Assembly: GCF_004078635.1 (NCBI RefSeq)
Contig: NZ_RZNB01000007.1
Span: 124,001-188,000, forward strand
DNA from: Labedella phragmitis
Lineage (GTDB): Bacteria > Actinomycetota > Actinomycetes > Actinomycetales > Microbacteriaceae
Reading direction: 5' to 3'
Length of the DNA: 64,000 nucleotides
Position numbers and translations under genes: made by a program
Notes under the pieces: generated by a model
Told to the model about the DNA's origin: nothing
What the model saw: the letters and a program-made list of their open reading frames with translations, nothing else
Databases searched by the model: none
In this document: positions 17,533 to 26,090 of the stretch, piece after piece
Numbering within the stretch: the stretch's first letter is position 1
Layout: each line of letters opens with the position of its first letter

Positions 17533-17745
17533 ATGGACGACAGGAACTGCTCGAAGGTCGGGTGCACGCGCGAGGCCGTGTCCACCCTCAGCTACGACTA
17601 CGGCGACCAGATGGCGGTGCTCGGCCCGCTCGGTCTCACGCGTGATCCGCACACCTACGACCTCTGCTCCATCCACTCGGAGCGGCTCTCTGTACCCAGG
17701 GGATGGCAGGTCATCCGCCACGCGGTGCTCGGCGAAGTAATGTGA
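17533..17745 (+). CDS. DUF3499 family protein, small zinc-ribbon-like
   Basis: This 70-residue protein is conserved across actinobacteria directly before manB. C6, C11, C45 and H48 (CSKVGC ... DLCSIH) form a likely metal-binding knuckle. The function is unknown. The start follows a TAGACT -10 box at leaderless spacing. Its stop lies 5 bp before the manB start, so it is cotranscribed with, or coupled to, mannose metabolism. Confidence 0.85.
   Translation: MDDRNCSKVGCTREAVSTLSYDYGDQMAVLGPLGLTRDPHTYDLCSIHSERLSVPRGWQVIRHAVLGEVM
17738..17743 (+). promoter_or_regulatory. possible internal -10 box TAATGT for manB
   Basis: TAATGT overlaps the last codons of the DUF3499 gene and ends 7 nt before ATG 17751, the same spacing as the leaderless genes. 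It could give manB a private transcript. Confidence 0.4.
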
Positions 17746-17750
17746 TCCCT

Positions 17751-19196
17751 ATGGGATCGGAATCGATAAACGACGCACCTCGGATCGATGAGCGTGTGAA
17801 GGCGGTCGTCGGCGCGTACGACGTGCGCGGGGTCGTCGGAGACGACCTCACGGAGGACGTCGTCGAGGCTCTCGCCGCTGCTTTCGTCGACGAGGTGGGG
17901 GCCGCCGGCACATCCGTGATCGTCGGTCACGACATGCGCGACTCCTCCCCGGTCTTCGCGGCGGCGTTCGCGCGCGGAGCGAACGCTCGCGGTGCCGACG
18001 TCCTCTCCATCGGATTGTGCTCGACCGACGAGAGCTACTTCGCCTCGGGGAGCCTCGGGTTCCCGGCCGCGATGTTCACGGCGAGTCACAATCCCGCCAC
18101 CTACAACGGCATCAAGTTCTCGCGAGCGGGCGCCGAGGCGATCTCGCGCGCGACGGGCCTCTCCTCGATCAGCGAGCGGGCGTCCCGATTCCTCGACGAG
18201 GGCGTGCCGTCGGTCGAGACCCCGGGATCCGTCCGGGAGCGCGACATCCTCGCCGACTACGCACGCTACCTCCGGTCGCTCGTCCCGCTCGACGGTATCC
18301 GGCCGCTGCGGATCGTCGTCGATGCGGGCAACGGAATGGGTGGGCTCACCGTCCCGGCCGTGCTCGAGACGGCGGCGGGTCTCCCGGCGCTCCCTCTCAC
18401 GATCATCCCGCTCTACTTCGAGCTCGACGGCACCTTCCCGAACCACGAGGCGAACCCGCTCGAGCCGAAGAACCTCGTCGACCTGCAGAAGGCCGTCGTG
18501 GAGCACGGCGCCGATCTCGGTCTCGCCTTCGACGGCGACGCCGACCGGTGCTTCGTCATCGACGAGCGCGGCGAGGCCGTCACGCCGTCGGCGATAGCGG
18601 CCATCGTGGCCGTCCGGGAGATCGCTCGCGCACGCCGCGAAGCGCCCGACGAGCAGATCCACGTGATCCACAACCTCATCACCTCGCGCATCGTCCCGGA
18701 GACCATCGAGGCGGCCGGGGCGATCCCCGTCCGCACCAAGGTCGGGCACTCGCTCATCAAGGACGAGATGCGGCGCACCGGCGCCGTCTTCGGGGGAGAG
18801 CACTCCGCCCACTACTACTTCCGTGACTTCTGGAGCGCCGACAACGGCATGCTCGCCGCCATGCACGTGCTCGCCGAGTTCGGCGCGCAAGGCGAGCCGC
18901 TCTCGGCCTTCGCCGCCGAGTACTCCCCGTACGCCGCGTCCGGCGAGATCAACTCGACGGTGGCCGATGTGCCTGCGGCGTACGCGCGAGTGGTCGAGTC
19001 CTTCTCGGGACGCGCCGACTTCGACGAGCTCGACGGTCTCACGGTGACGGGCAACGCGAGTATGGACGACGACTTCTGGTGGTTCAGCGTCCGTCCCTCG
19101 AACACGGAGCCGCTCCTGCGACTCAACGTGGAGGCCGCGACGCCCGAGCGCATGCAGTCGATCCGCGACGAGGTCCTGGCGCTCATCCGCTCCTGA
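17751..19196 (+). CDS. manB: phosphomannomutase / phosphoglucomutase
   Basis: Converts mannose-6-phosphate to mannose-1-phosphate for GDP-mannose, feeding glycan and mannolipid synthesis after ManA (9320). The 481-residue alpha-D-phosphohexomutase has the phosphoserine loop TASHNP, the magnesium motif DGDADR, the sugar-binding GGEHS and the phosphate-binding RPSNTEP. ATG 17751 was chosen as the first start after the DUF3499 stop; no clear Shine-Dalgarno sequence is present, in line with the internal -10 box. Synteny with DUF3499, whiB2 and ahcY favours ManB over a pure phosphoglucomutase. Confidence 0.92.
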   Translation: MGSESINDAPRIDERVKAVVGAYDVRGVVGDDLTEDVVEALAAAFVDEVGAAGTSVIVGHDMRDSSPVFAAAFARGANARGADVLSIGLCSTDESYFASGSLGFPAAMFTASHNPATYNGIKFSRAGAEAISRATGLSSISERASRFLDEGVPSVETPGSVRERDILADYARYLRSLVPLDGIRPLRIVVDAGNGMGGLTVPAVLETAAGLPALPLTIIPLYFELDGTFPNHEANPLEPKNLVDLQKAVVEHGADLGLAFDGDADRCFVIDERGEAVTPSAIAAIVAVREIARARREAPDEQIHVIHNLITSRIVPETIEAAGAIPVRTKVGHSLIKDEMRRTGAVFGGEHSAHYYFRDFWSADNGMLAAMHVLAEFGAQGEPLSAFAAEYSPYAASGEINSTVADVPAAYARVVESFSGRADFDELDGLTVTGNASMDDDFWWFSVRPSNTEPLLRLNVEAATPERMQSIRDEVLALIRS

Positions 19197-19273
19197 CGTG
19201 CGCCGCGCACGCGCCCTCCTTGTCGCTGTCGGCAGTCGCGCGACTCGAACGCCGGGACCGCCGGTGCGGATGA

Positions 19274-19279
19274 GACAAT
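19274..19279 (+). promoter_or_regulatory. -10 box GACAAT, leaderless start of ahcY
   Basis: GACAAT, one base from TACAAT, ends 6 nt before ATG 19286. No ribosome-binding site is visible. Confidence 0.45.
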
Positions 19280-19285
19280 GGGGTC

Positions 19286-20788
19286 ATGACGATCACCTCT
19301 CCCGCCGCGACGGACGCCGAGTCCCCGTCGACCGCTCCTTTCGCCGTCGCCGACCTCTCCCTCGCGGAGGCCGGGCGGCACCAGATCCGGCTCGCCGAGA
19401 ACGAGATGCCGGGGCTCATGTCGCTCCGCGAGGAGTTCGGTCCCACGCAGCCGCTCGCGGGCGCTCGTATCGCGGGTTCGCTTCACATGACGGTCCAGAC
19501 GGCCGTCCTCATCGAGACCCTCGTGGCCCTCGGCGCCCAGGTGCGCTGGGCGAGCTGCAACATCTTCTCGACGCAGGACGAGGCGGCCGCGGCGATCGCG
19601 GTCGGACCGACCGGGACCGTCGAGGCGCCCGCCGGTGTCCCCGTGTTCGCCTGGAAGGGTGAGACGCTCACCGAGTACTGGTGGGCGACGAGCCGCATCT
19701 TCGACTGGTCGGCCGAGGCGGCAGCGGCCGGTGCGGACTGGACGGGTCCGAACCTCATCCTCGACGACGGCGGCGACGCGACCCTCCTCGTTCACAAGGG
19801 CGTCGAGTTCGAGGCCGCCGGAGCCGTACCCGAGGCGACGGACGGCGACAGCGAGGAGTACCGCGTCATCCTCGACGTCCTCCGTCGATCGCTGTCGGAG
19901 AGCGACGACCGGTGGACCCGGATCTCGCGCGACCTGCTCGGCGTCACCGAGGAGACCACGACCGGGGTGCACCGCCTCTACGAGTTGCACCGCGATGGCG
20001 ACCTGCTCTTCCCGGCCATCAACGTCAACGACTCCGTCACCAAGTCGAAGTTCGACAACAAGTACGGCATCCGCCACTCCCTGCCCGACGGCCTGAACCG
20101 TGCGACCGACGTGCTCATCGGCGGCAAGGTCGCTCTCGTCGCCGGCTACGGCGATGTCGGCAAGGGCGCCGCCGAGGCGCTCCGCGGTCAGGGCGCTCGG
20201 GTCATCGTCACCGAGGTCGACCCCATCTGCGCCCTTCAGGCCGCGATGGACGGGTACCAGGTCTCGCGCCTCGAATCCGTCGTCGGCGACGTGGACATCT
20301 TCGTCACCGGAACCGGCAACAAGTCCGTCATCACGACCGAGCACATGCTCGCGATGAAGCACCTCGCGATCGTCGCCAACGTCGGTCACTTCGACAACGA
20401 GATCGACATGGACGGGCTCGCGCACGTCGAGGGTGCCGAGCGGATCGAGATCAAGCCGCAGGTCCACGAGTGGCGCCTCCCGACGGGTCGCTCGATCCTC
20501 GTGCTCTCCGAGGGTCGCCTCATGAATCTCGGGAACGCGACGGGGCACCCCTCGTTCGTCATGAGCAATTCCTTCACCAACCAGGTGCTCGCGCAGATCG
20601 AGCTCTACACGCGGCGTGAGGAGTACCCCATCGGTGTCTACGTCCTGCCGAAGCACCTCGACGAGAAGGTCGCGCGCTTGCACCTCGACGCCCTCGGGGT
20701 CGAGCTCACACGGTTGAGCCCCGAGCAGGCGGCCTACATCGGCGTGCCGACGGACGGACCCTTCAAGGTGGACCACTACCGCTACTGA
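19286..20788 (+). CDS. ahcY: S-adenosyl-L-homocysteine hydrolase
   Basis: Cytosolic NAD-dependent enzyme splitting S-adenosylhomocysteine to homocysteine and adenosine, closing the activated methyl cycle. The 500-residue protein includes the long insertion typical of the roughly 490-residue class found in actinobacteria and eukaryotes. Motifs are [16 protein letters not shown], the NAD-binding [11 protein letters not shown], and the end [13 protein letters not shown]. It sits downstream of manB, as in mycobacteria, and has its own promoter-like sequence. A strong terminator follows. No SAH riboswitch fold is evident in the 89-bp upstream gap. Confidence 0.96.
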   Translation: MTITSPAATDAESPSTAPFAVADLSLAEAGRHQIRLAENEMPGLMSLREEFGPTQPLAGARIAGSLHMTVQTAVLIETLVALGAQVRWASCNIFSTQDEAAAAIAVGPTGTVEAPAGVPVFAWKGETLTEYWWATSRIFDWSAEAAAAGADWTGPNLILDDGGDATLLVHKGVEFEAAGAVPEATDGDSEEYRVILDVLRRSLSESDDRWTRISRDLLGVTEETTTGVHRLYELHRDGDLLFPAINVNDSVTKSKFDNKYGIRHSLPDGLNRATDVLIGGKVALVAGYGDVGKGAAEALRGQGARVIVTEVDPICALQAAMDGYQVSRLESVVGDVDIFVTGTGNKSVITTEHMLAMKHLAIVANVGHFDNEIDMDGLAHVEGAERIEIKPQVHEWRLPTGRSILVLSEGRLMNLGNATGHPSFVMSNSFTNQVLAQIELYTRREEYPIGVYVLPKHLDEKVARLHLDALGVELTRLSPEQAAYIGVPTDGPFKVDHYRY

Positions 20789-20797
20789 TCGGACGAG

Positions 20798-20840
20798 GAA
20801 CGGCGATGCCCCGCAGTGGCCCTCCGCGGCATCGCCGTTC
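20798..20840. terminator. 13-bp hairpin terminator after ahcY
   Basis: Perfect stem GAACGGCGATGCC / GGCATCGCCGTTC with a 17-nt loop between ahcY and the convergent RDD gene. It can act in both directions. Confidence 0.8.
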
Positions 20841-20882
20841 TCGTGTCCGGTCGCGTCGGCCCGGCCAGAGGCCCGGTGTCGG

Positions 20883-21722
20883 TCAGCGCTCCGGGAAGTG
20901 ATGGGGATTGCCCTCGAGCGTCGGTCGCAACCGATCGAGTCGCTCCTGCTCGAGGGTGAGCTTGCGGAACTCGCGCTCGCGCCGGATCGCCGCGACCGCG
21001 AAGAGGAAGCGCTCGGGCGGCACGTTCGGGAGCGGTGACACGTACGGCGCGGCCTCCGCCGCGAGTTCGCCGCCGAGTCGCTCGCGCGCTCCCGGCGACA
21101 ACCGCTCGACCTGCTTCAAGTACTGAGCGATGCGGCGCGCCAACCGGTCGGGCAGTCGGCCGACGTCGGCCGTGGCGGCCCACGCGCCGAGCTCCGCCGG
21201 AACACCGTAGACGGGTTCGACGACACGGGGCACGCGTTCGTGCTGCGAGTACGTCCCCGCGAGGAGATCACCGAGCCGCTTCGAGCGATCACTCAGCAGC
21301 CCGACGAGCGCGGCGACGCCGCCGAGGGTCATGTAGATCTCGAAGAAGGCGACGAGCGACCGGATGAAGGCGTGCCGGAAGCCGATCGCACCGCCGTCGT
21401 CGCGGACGATGCGCGCGCCGATCGCGAGCTTCCCGAGCGAGCGGCCCTTCGTCGCCAATTCGACGGCCGTCGGCACCACGATGAACGACAGCACGACGAT
21501 CACGATGAGCCCGGCCTGCATGGCCGCCTCGTCGATCGCGAACTGCTCCGCCGCGACGAAGAGCAGGAACAGCAACCCGAGCCCCAGGAGGACGTGCACG
21601 ATCAGGTCGATGATCGCTCCCGCCGCGCGGAGGATGAAGCTCGCGGGGCGGACGTCGAGCGCGACGGCCTCGCCCGTGACGAGCTCGTGCGGGTCCGCGG
21701 TCGTCTGCACGCTCGTCGTCAT
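20883..21722 (-). CDS. RDD family membrane protein
   Basis: This 279-residue protein has an N-terminal RDD domain with about three to four helices (RPASFILRAAGAIIDLIVHV carries the family Arg and Asp; KGRSLGKLAIGARIV follows) and a soluble, charged C-terminal half of about 110 residues. RDD proteins are proposed to transport ions or osmolytes; the family is poorly defined. ATG 21722 is only 18 bp from the divergent SpoIIM-like start. The neighbours (SpoIIM, DUF58, MoxR) are the usual actinobacterial partners. Confidence 0.85.
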   Translation of the reverse strand: MTTSVQTTADPHELVTGEAVALDVRPASFILRAAGAIIDLIVHVLLGLGLLFLLFVAAEQFAIDEAAMQAGLIVIVVLSFIVVPTAVELATKGRSLGKLAIGARIVRDDGGAIGFRHAFIRSLVAFFEIYMTLGGVAALVGLLSDRSKRLGDLLAGTYSQHERVPRVVEPVYGVPAELGAWAATADVGRLPDRLARRIAQYLKQVERLSPGARERLGGELAAEAAPYVSPLPNVPPERFLFAVAAIRREREFRKLTLEQERLDRLRPTLEGNPHHFPER

Positions 21723-21725
21723 GGA

Positions 21726-21735
21726 TATCATCGTA
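21726..21735. promoter_or_regulatory. two overlapping divergent -10 boxes in an 18-bp gap
   Basis: TATCAT (plus, 21726-21731) ends 9 nt before ATG 21741; TACGAT (minus, 21730-21735) ends 7 nt before ATG 21722. The boxes share 2 bp. Both genes would be leaderless, and the -35 regions must lie inside the opposite coding sequences. Confidence 0.6.
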
Positions 21736-21740
21736 ATCGG

Positions 21741-22736
21741 ATGGATCTCGACGCCTACGCAGCCGCTCATCGCGCGGAATGGGACCGCCTGGACGCGCTC
21801 GGCCGCCAGGGGTCTCTCTCGGGTGCCGACGCCGACGAGCTCATCCACCGCTACCAGTCGGGCGCGACCCAGTTGTCGGCGATCAAGTCGACCGCCGGAT
21901 CGACGGCCGTCGGCGACCGGTTGAGCGTCTCCCTGTCCCGCGCGCGCTTGCGCTTCACGTCGGCGGGTCGGAACGCCCTCTCGCAGATCCCGCGCTTCTT
22001 CGTGCTTCAGCTCCCCGCTGCGCTCTACCGCCTCCGTTGGGTCACGCTCGGCGTCTTCGTGGCCTTCACGATCATCGCGTCGCTCTACGCGACGTGGATC
22101 GCGACGAATCCGCAGGCGCTCGCCGCACTGGGCGACGAGGAGTCGCTGCGTCAGACGGCCGAGCAGGGTTTCGTCGCGTATTACTCGGAGAATCCCGCGA
22201 CGTCCTTCGCCGGCCGGGTCTGGACGAACAACGCGTGGATCGCCGCTCAGTGCATCGCCTTCGGCATCACCGGGGTGTGGGTGCCCTACGTCATCGCGGG
22301 CAACGCCCAAGGGGTGGGCCTCACCGCCGGCATCATGTTCGCGTTCGACGAGGGTGACACCTTCTTCCTCTACATCCTCCCGCACGGGCTCCTCGAACTC
22401 ACGAGCGTCTTCGTGGCGGGAGCCGCGGGCCTCCGGATCTTCTGGGCTTGGGTCGCGCCCGGTCGGTCGTCGCGGGCCCACGCGCTCGCCCGGGAGGCTC
22501 GTGCTCTCTTCACGGTCGTGATCGGGCTCATCATCGCGCTGTTCGTCTCCGGGCTCATCGAGGGCTTTGTGACGCCGGCCCCGTGGCACCCGGCGGTGAA
22601 GATCGCGATCGGGGCCGTCGCGCTCGGCGCCTTCCTCGCCTACATGCTCGTCCTCGGACGGCGGGCGGCTCGAGCGGGGGAGACGGGTGACCTCGACGAG
22701 TTCGAGCGCGGAGCGACGACGCTCGTCGCCGGCTGA
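21741..22736 (+). CDS. stage II sporulation protein M-like (SpoIIM) membrane protein
   Basis: This 331-residue membrane protein begins with a soluble helical stretch (residues 1-90, MDLDAYAAAHRAEWDRLDAL). About five to six helices follow, with the family motif NNAWIAAQCIAFGITG and ILPHGLLELTSVF. In Bacillus SpoIIM acts with SpoIID/SpoIIP in engulfment, but the actinobacterial homologues occur in non-sporulating species beside RDD, DUF58 and MoxR genes and have unknown roles. The start is fixed by the divergent leaderless layout. Confidence 0.85.
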   Translation: MDLDAYAAAHRAEWDRLDALGRQGSLSGADADELIHRYQSGATQLSAIKSTAGSTAVGDRLSVSLSRARLRFTSAGRNALSQIPRFFVLQLPAALYRLRWVTLGVFVAFTIIASLYATWIATNPQALAALGDEESLRQTAEQGFVAYYSENPATSFAGRVWTNNAWIAAQCIAFGITGVWVPYVIAGNAQGVGLTAGIMFAFDEGDTFFLYILPHGLLELTSVFVAGAAGLRIFWAWVAPGRSSRAHALAREARALFTVVIGLIIALFVSGLIEGFVTPAPWHPAVKIAIGAVALGAFLAYMLVLGRRAARAGETGDLDEFERGATTLVAG

Positions 22737-22740
22737 CGCC

Positions 22741-23002
22741 CGGGGTGTGCCGCCGCGGCTGCTCGGCCGCATGAACGCCTCGATCCGGTTCCTCGTCTGG
22801 GGGAGGGGGCATCGGCGCCCTCGCCTCCGGCGCGCTCGGGAGCGGTGTCGGCGTCGTCCCGACGATGTGGATCGGGGCGGTCGGCGCCCTCTTCGCGGCC
22901 GTGCCCGTCTGGTTCTCGCCGCTTCTCGGGATGCGCAGGCTGTCCGCGGAGTGGTCGCCCCCGGCGGTGTCAGCCCGCCTCGACCTCCGAGCGCGATCGT
23001 GA
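22741..23002 (+). pseudogene. C-terminal remnant of an MFS transporter, frameshifted
   Basis: No intact gene lies between the SpoIIM and aquaporin genes, but two frames carry a recognisable MFS C-terminus. The first reads VPPRLLGRMNASIRFLVWG (22744-22803). After the G-rich run near 22797-22809 it continues in another frame as IGALASGALGSG, then GVVPTMWIGAVG and FSPLLGMRRLSAE, to TGA 23000-23002. A one-base insertion (or two-base loss) in the G-run joins them. The first ten or so helices are missing. The end overlaps the last bases of the aquaporin gene. Confidence 0.7.
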
Positions 23003-23716
23003 GGCCAGGCGCACCGCGAGGGCCGCGATGATCGCGCCGACGAGGGGGAAGAGGACGAACGCCCAGAGTTGCGAGATCCGGTCGGGGCCCGCGAAGAGAG
23101 CCGTGGCGAATGATCGAGCCGGGTTGAATGAGGCGTTCGACACGGGAAGTGCTACGAGCGTCATCGCGACGAGTGTCGCGCCGATGACGGACGCGGCGAC
23201 GCCGGACGCACCTGGGCGAGCGGCCCGCGGAGCGACGGAGCAGTAGACCGCGACGAGGAGGGCCGTCGCGAGGGTCTCGACGAGCGCCACCGCGACGAGG
23301 CCGTACCCGTCGGGCGATCCCTCGTAGCCGAAGCCGCCGGACGCGAATCCGGCGCGCTGCGCCTCCTGAAGGGCGCCGGGCGGACCGTCGGCCACGACCG
23401 CGAGGACGAGACCGGCGCCGAGCGTCGCCCCGACGAGTTGCGCGATGAGGTACGTCGAGACGTCGCGCCACGGGAAACGCCCCGCGACGGCGAGCCCCAC
23501 CGTGACAGCCGGATTGACGTGGGCCCCCGACACCCGGCCGAGCGTCGCGACGACGGCGAGCAGCGCGAAGCCCGTGGCGACCGCGAGGCCCATCGTGCCG
23601 AGCACGGCACCGCCGATGACGGACGAGCCGACGAAGACGGCGGTCACGACGAAGGTGCCGAGCGTCTCGGCGCCCACGACGGCGGCGAAGCGGGGTTCGG
23701 TATGCGAGCCGGTCAT
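22970..23716 (-). CDS. aquaporin / MIP family channel
   Basis: This 248-residue channel has six predicted helices and the two half-helix NPA motifs, HVNPAV at residues 68-70 and FNPARS near 199, with the conserved arginine of the selectivity filter after the second. It passes water or small neutral solutes across the membrane; glycerol or metalloid specificity cannot be read safely. ATG 23716 was chosen because TACTGT lies 6 nt upstream and homologous sequence starts soon after; the frame extends to 23758. It sits inside an otherwise conserved membrane-protein block next to an MFS remnant. Confidence 0.9.
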   Translation of the reverse strand: MTGSHTEPRFAAVVGAETLGTFVVTAVFVGSSVIGGAVLGTMGLAVATGFALLAVVATLGRVSGAHVNPAVTVGLAVAGRFPWRDVSTYLIAQLVGATLGAGLVLAVVADGPPGALQEAQRAGFASGGFGYEGSPDGYGLVAVALVETLATALLVAVYCSVAPRAARPGASGVAASVIGATLVAMTLVALPVSNASFNPARSFATALFAGPDRISQLWAFVLFPLVGAIIAALAVRLASRSRSEVEAG

Positions 23717-23722
23717 GATCCG

Positions 23723-23728
23723 ACAGTA
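23723..23728 (-). promoter_or_regulatory. -10 box TACTGT, leaderless start of the aquaporin gene
   Basis: TACTGT (minus strand) ends 6 nt before ATG 23716, giving the aquaporin its own transcript apart from the DUF58-MoxR operon upstream. Confidence 0.5.
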
Positions 23729-23774
23729 TCGATGGCCGGAGGAGGAGCCACGTCTCACGCGCCGGGCGCGAGGC

Positions 23775-25082
23775 TCAGAGTCGGCCGGCGGCCTTGAGCG
23801 CGAGGTAGTGGTCCGCGAGCGCGGGCGGCAGGTCGCTCGGCGAACCGGTCACGACGTCGGCCCCGGACCGGCGCACCGCCGCGGCGACCCGCGCGGCGTC
23901 GAGGACGGCGCGTTCGGCGGCCGCCGCACGGTACACGGCCTCGCGGTCGCCCCGATCGTTGCGCGCCTCGATGACCGCGGGATCGGTCACCGACACGACG
24001 GCGACGGTGTGGCTGCGCGTCAATTGCGGGAGGACCGCGAGCAGCCCGCTCGACGCCCCCGGTGTCTCGATCGACGTCAGCAGCACGACGAAGGCGTGAC
24101 GGCTCGTGATCTGGCGGACGTGGCCGGGCACGGCGTCCCAGTCCATCTCGATGAGGTCGGGGTCGATGTCGGCCATGGAGTCCACGAGCTTCGCGAGCAG
24201 ATCGGCTCCCGTCGCTCCCGTGACCCGACCCCGAACGCGTCGGTCGACCGCGAGGAAGTCGACCCGGTCGTCCGCCCGCGTCGCGAGCGCGGAAAGCAGC
24301 AGGGTCGCCTCGAACGCCGTGTCGAGTCGGACCTCGTCGGCGATCCGGGCGGCCGAGGTGCGGGCCGTGTCGACGACCACGACGACGCGCCGGTCACGTT
24401 CCGGTCGCCACGTGCGGACGACCAGGTCGGAACGGCGGGCGGTCGCGCGCCAGTCGATCGAGCGGACGTCGTCGCCGCGGACGTACTCGCGCAAGGAGTC
24501 GAACTCCGTCCCCTGGCCGCGGACCATGACGCTCGTCGCCCCGTCGAGTTCGCGCAGGCGTGCGAGGCGGCTCGGGAGGTGCTTCCGCGCGTTGAAGGGC
24601 GGGAGGACGCGCAGGACCCCGCGCGACGCGATCGTCGCCTGGCGGGCACCGAGGTGCAGTGGACCGACGGAACGGACGGTGACGTGCTCGGACCGTCGCT
24701 CACCGCGGCGGACGGGGCGCAACGTCTGCTCGATGCGTCGTCGTTCACCGGCGGGGATGATGACCCGGCTCCGTTCGAACGGAGCCCCGGCAGTCGGCTG
24801 CCAGCCGTCGCGGACGAGTGCGCGGACCGTCCGTCGACCGGTGTTGACGATGAGGAGCTCGCTCGTCGTCGCCTCGCCGAGCCGGACGCGGTCCGCGATC
24901 GACCGCGTGATGCGGAGCGATCGGGGCGAGCCGGCGAGCGCGACGTCGATCACGAGCAGGAGGATCGAGAGCGCGATCCACCCGGCGAGCACGGCGAAGG
25001 AGCGCGACGGATCGGCGCCCACCGCGACGACGGGGACGACCCCGAGGCACAGGAGCGCGACGAACCAGCCCGTGACCGCCAT
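23775..25082 (-). CDS. DUF58 domain protein, MoxR partner
   Basis: This 435-residue protein starts with two hydrophobic helices (residues 1-50). A cytoplasmic region follows with the DUF58 core GTEFDSLREYVRGDDVRSIDWRA split across residues about 190-215, and then a von Willebrand A-like fold (VVVVVDTARTS). DUF58 proteins pair with MoxR AAA+ ATPases as metal-ion-dependent adhesion-type partners in protein maturation or envelope stress. Its ATG directly follows the moxR stop (TAGATG), so they are coupled. Confidence 0.88.
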   Translation of the reverse strand: MAVTGWFVALLCLGVVPVVAVGADPSRSFAVLAGWIALSILLLVIDVALAGSPRSLRITRSIADRVRLGEATTSELLIVNTGRRTVRALVRDGWQPTAGAPFERSRVIIPAGERRRIEQTLRPVRRGERRSEHVTVRSVGPLHLGARQATIASRGVLRVLPPFNARKHLPSRLARLRELDGATSVMVRGQGTEFDSLREYVRGDDVRSIDWRATARRSDLVVRTWRPERDRRVVVVVDTARTSAARIADEVRLDTAFEATLLLSALATRADDRVDFLAVDRRVRGRVTGATGADLLAKLVDSMADIDPDLIEMDWDAVPGHVRQITSRHAFVVLLTSIETPGASSGLLAVLPQLTRSHTVAVVSVTDPAVIEARNDRGDREAVYRAAAAERAVLDAARVAAAVRRSGADVVTGSPSDLPPALADHYLALKAAGRL

Positions 25083-26090
25083 CTAGATCGGGACCTGGAC
25101 CTGCTGGACGATCGAGCGCAGGATCGCGTCGGTCGCGACGCCCTCGAGCTCGGCTTCCGGCCGCAATTGCAGCCGGTGTCGCCAGACCGGGATGACCATG
25201 GCCTGAACGTGGTCCGGCGTGATCGAGGCGTAACCGCTCAACCACGCCCACGCCTTCGCGGAGGCGAGCAGAGCCGTCGTCGCGCGAGGGCTCACGCCCA
25301 TCCGCACCGACGGGCTCCGACGAGTCGCGCGCGCGAGGTCCACGATGTAGGCGAGCACGTCGGCGCCGACGGCCGTGCGGGCCGCGGCGGCCTGAGCGGC
25401 CGTGAGCTGCTCGCTCGAGAGCACGGGGGAGACACCGGCTCCGGGCAGGTCGCGCGGGTTGAAGCCCGCGGCGTGCCGTCTGAGCACCTCGACCTCGGTG
25501 TCGCGTTCCGGGAGATCGAGGACGAGCTTCAGGAGGAACCGGTCGAGCTGCGCCTCGGGAAGCGTGTACGTGCCCTCGTACTCGATGGGATTCTGGGTCG
25601 CCGCGACGAGGAACGGGTCGGGAAGGGGGCGCGTGACGCCGTCGACCGACACCTGCCGCTCCTCCATCGCCTCGAGGAGGGAGGACTGGGTCTTCGGCGG
25701 CGTGCGGTTGATCTCATCGGCGAGCAGGATGTTCGTGAAGACCGGCCCCTCGCGGAACTCGAACTCCCCGCGCTTCCCGTCGTAGACGAGCGAACCGGTG
25801 ACGTCGCCCGGCATGAGGTCGGGTGTGAACTGCACGCGTTTCGTGTCGAGCTGGAGCGCGTGGCTCAGGGTGCGCACGAGGAGCGTCTTCGCGACGCCGG
25901 GCACACCCTCGAGAAGGACGTGGCCGCGTGCGAGCAGCGCGATGATGAGGCCCGTGACGGCGGCGTCCTGACCGACGACGGCCTTGCCGACCTCGCTGCG
26001 AACGCGTGCGAGCGAGTCTCTCAGGGCGTCGGACGGATCATGGGAGGCGCGGGGTGCCGCGTCGGGGGAGGTGGGGTACTGGTCGCTCAT
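25083..26090 (-). CDS. moxR: MoxR family AAA+ ATPase
   Basis: This 335-residue ATPase is presumed to act as a chaperone on partner proteins such as the adjacent DUF58 protein. Walker A is GVPGVAKT (about residues 62-69), Walker B is LLADEINRTPPK, followed by the sensor region ATQNPIEYEGTYTLPEAQLDRF. Its start shares ATGA with the stop of the DUF4350 gene and its stop abuts the DUF58 start, so the three form one coupled operon with the DUF4129 gene. Confidence 0.93.
   Translation of the reverse strand: MSDQYPTSPDAAPRASHDPSDALRDSLARVRSEVGKAVVGQDAAVTGLIIALLARGHVLLEGVPGVAKTLLVRTLSHALQLDTKRVQFTPDLMPGDVTGSLVYDGKRGEFEFREGPVFTNILLADEINRTPPKTQSSLLEAMEERQVSVDGVTRPLPDPFLVAATQNPIEYEGTYTLPEAQLDRFLLKLVLDLPERDTEVEVLRRHAAGFNPRDLPGAGVSPVLSSEQLTAAQAAAARTAVGADVLAYIVDLARATRRSPSVRMGVSPRATTALLASAKAWAWLSGYASITPDHVQAMVIPVWRHRLQLRPEAELEGVATDAILRSIVQQVQVPI

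Noticed and set aside
19197-19285. SAH riboswitch before ahcY
   Set aside because: The gap is short, shows only a 5-bp stem, and the -10 box sits 6 nt from the start codon, leaving no leader for an aptamer.
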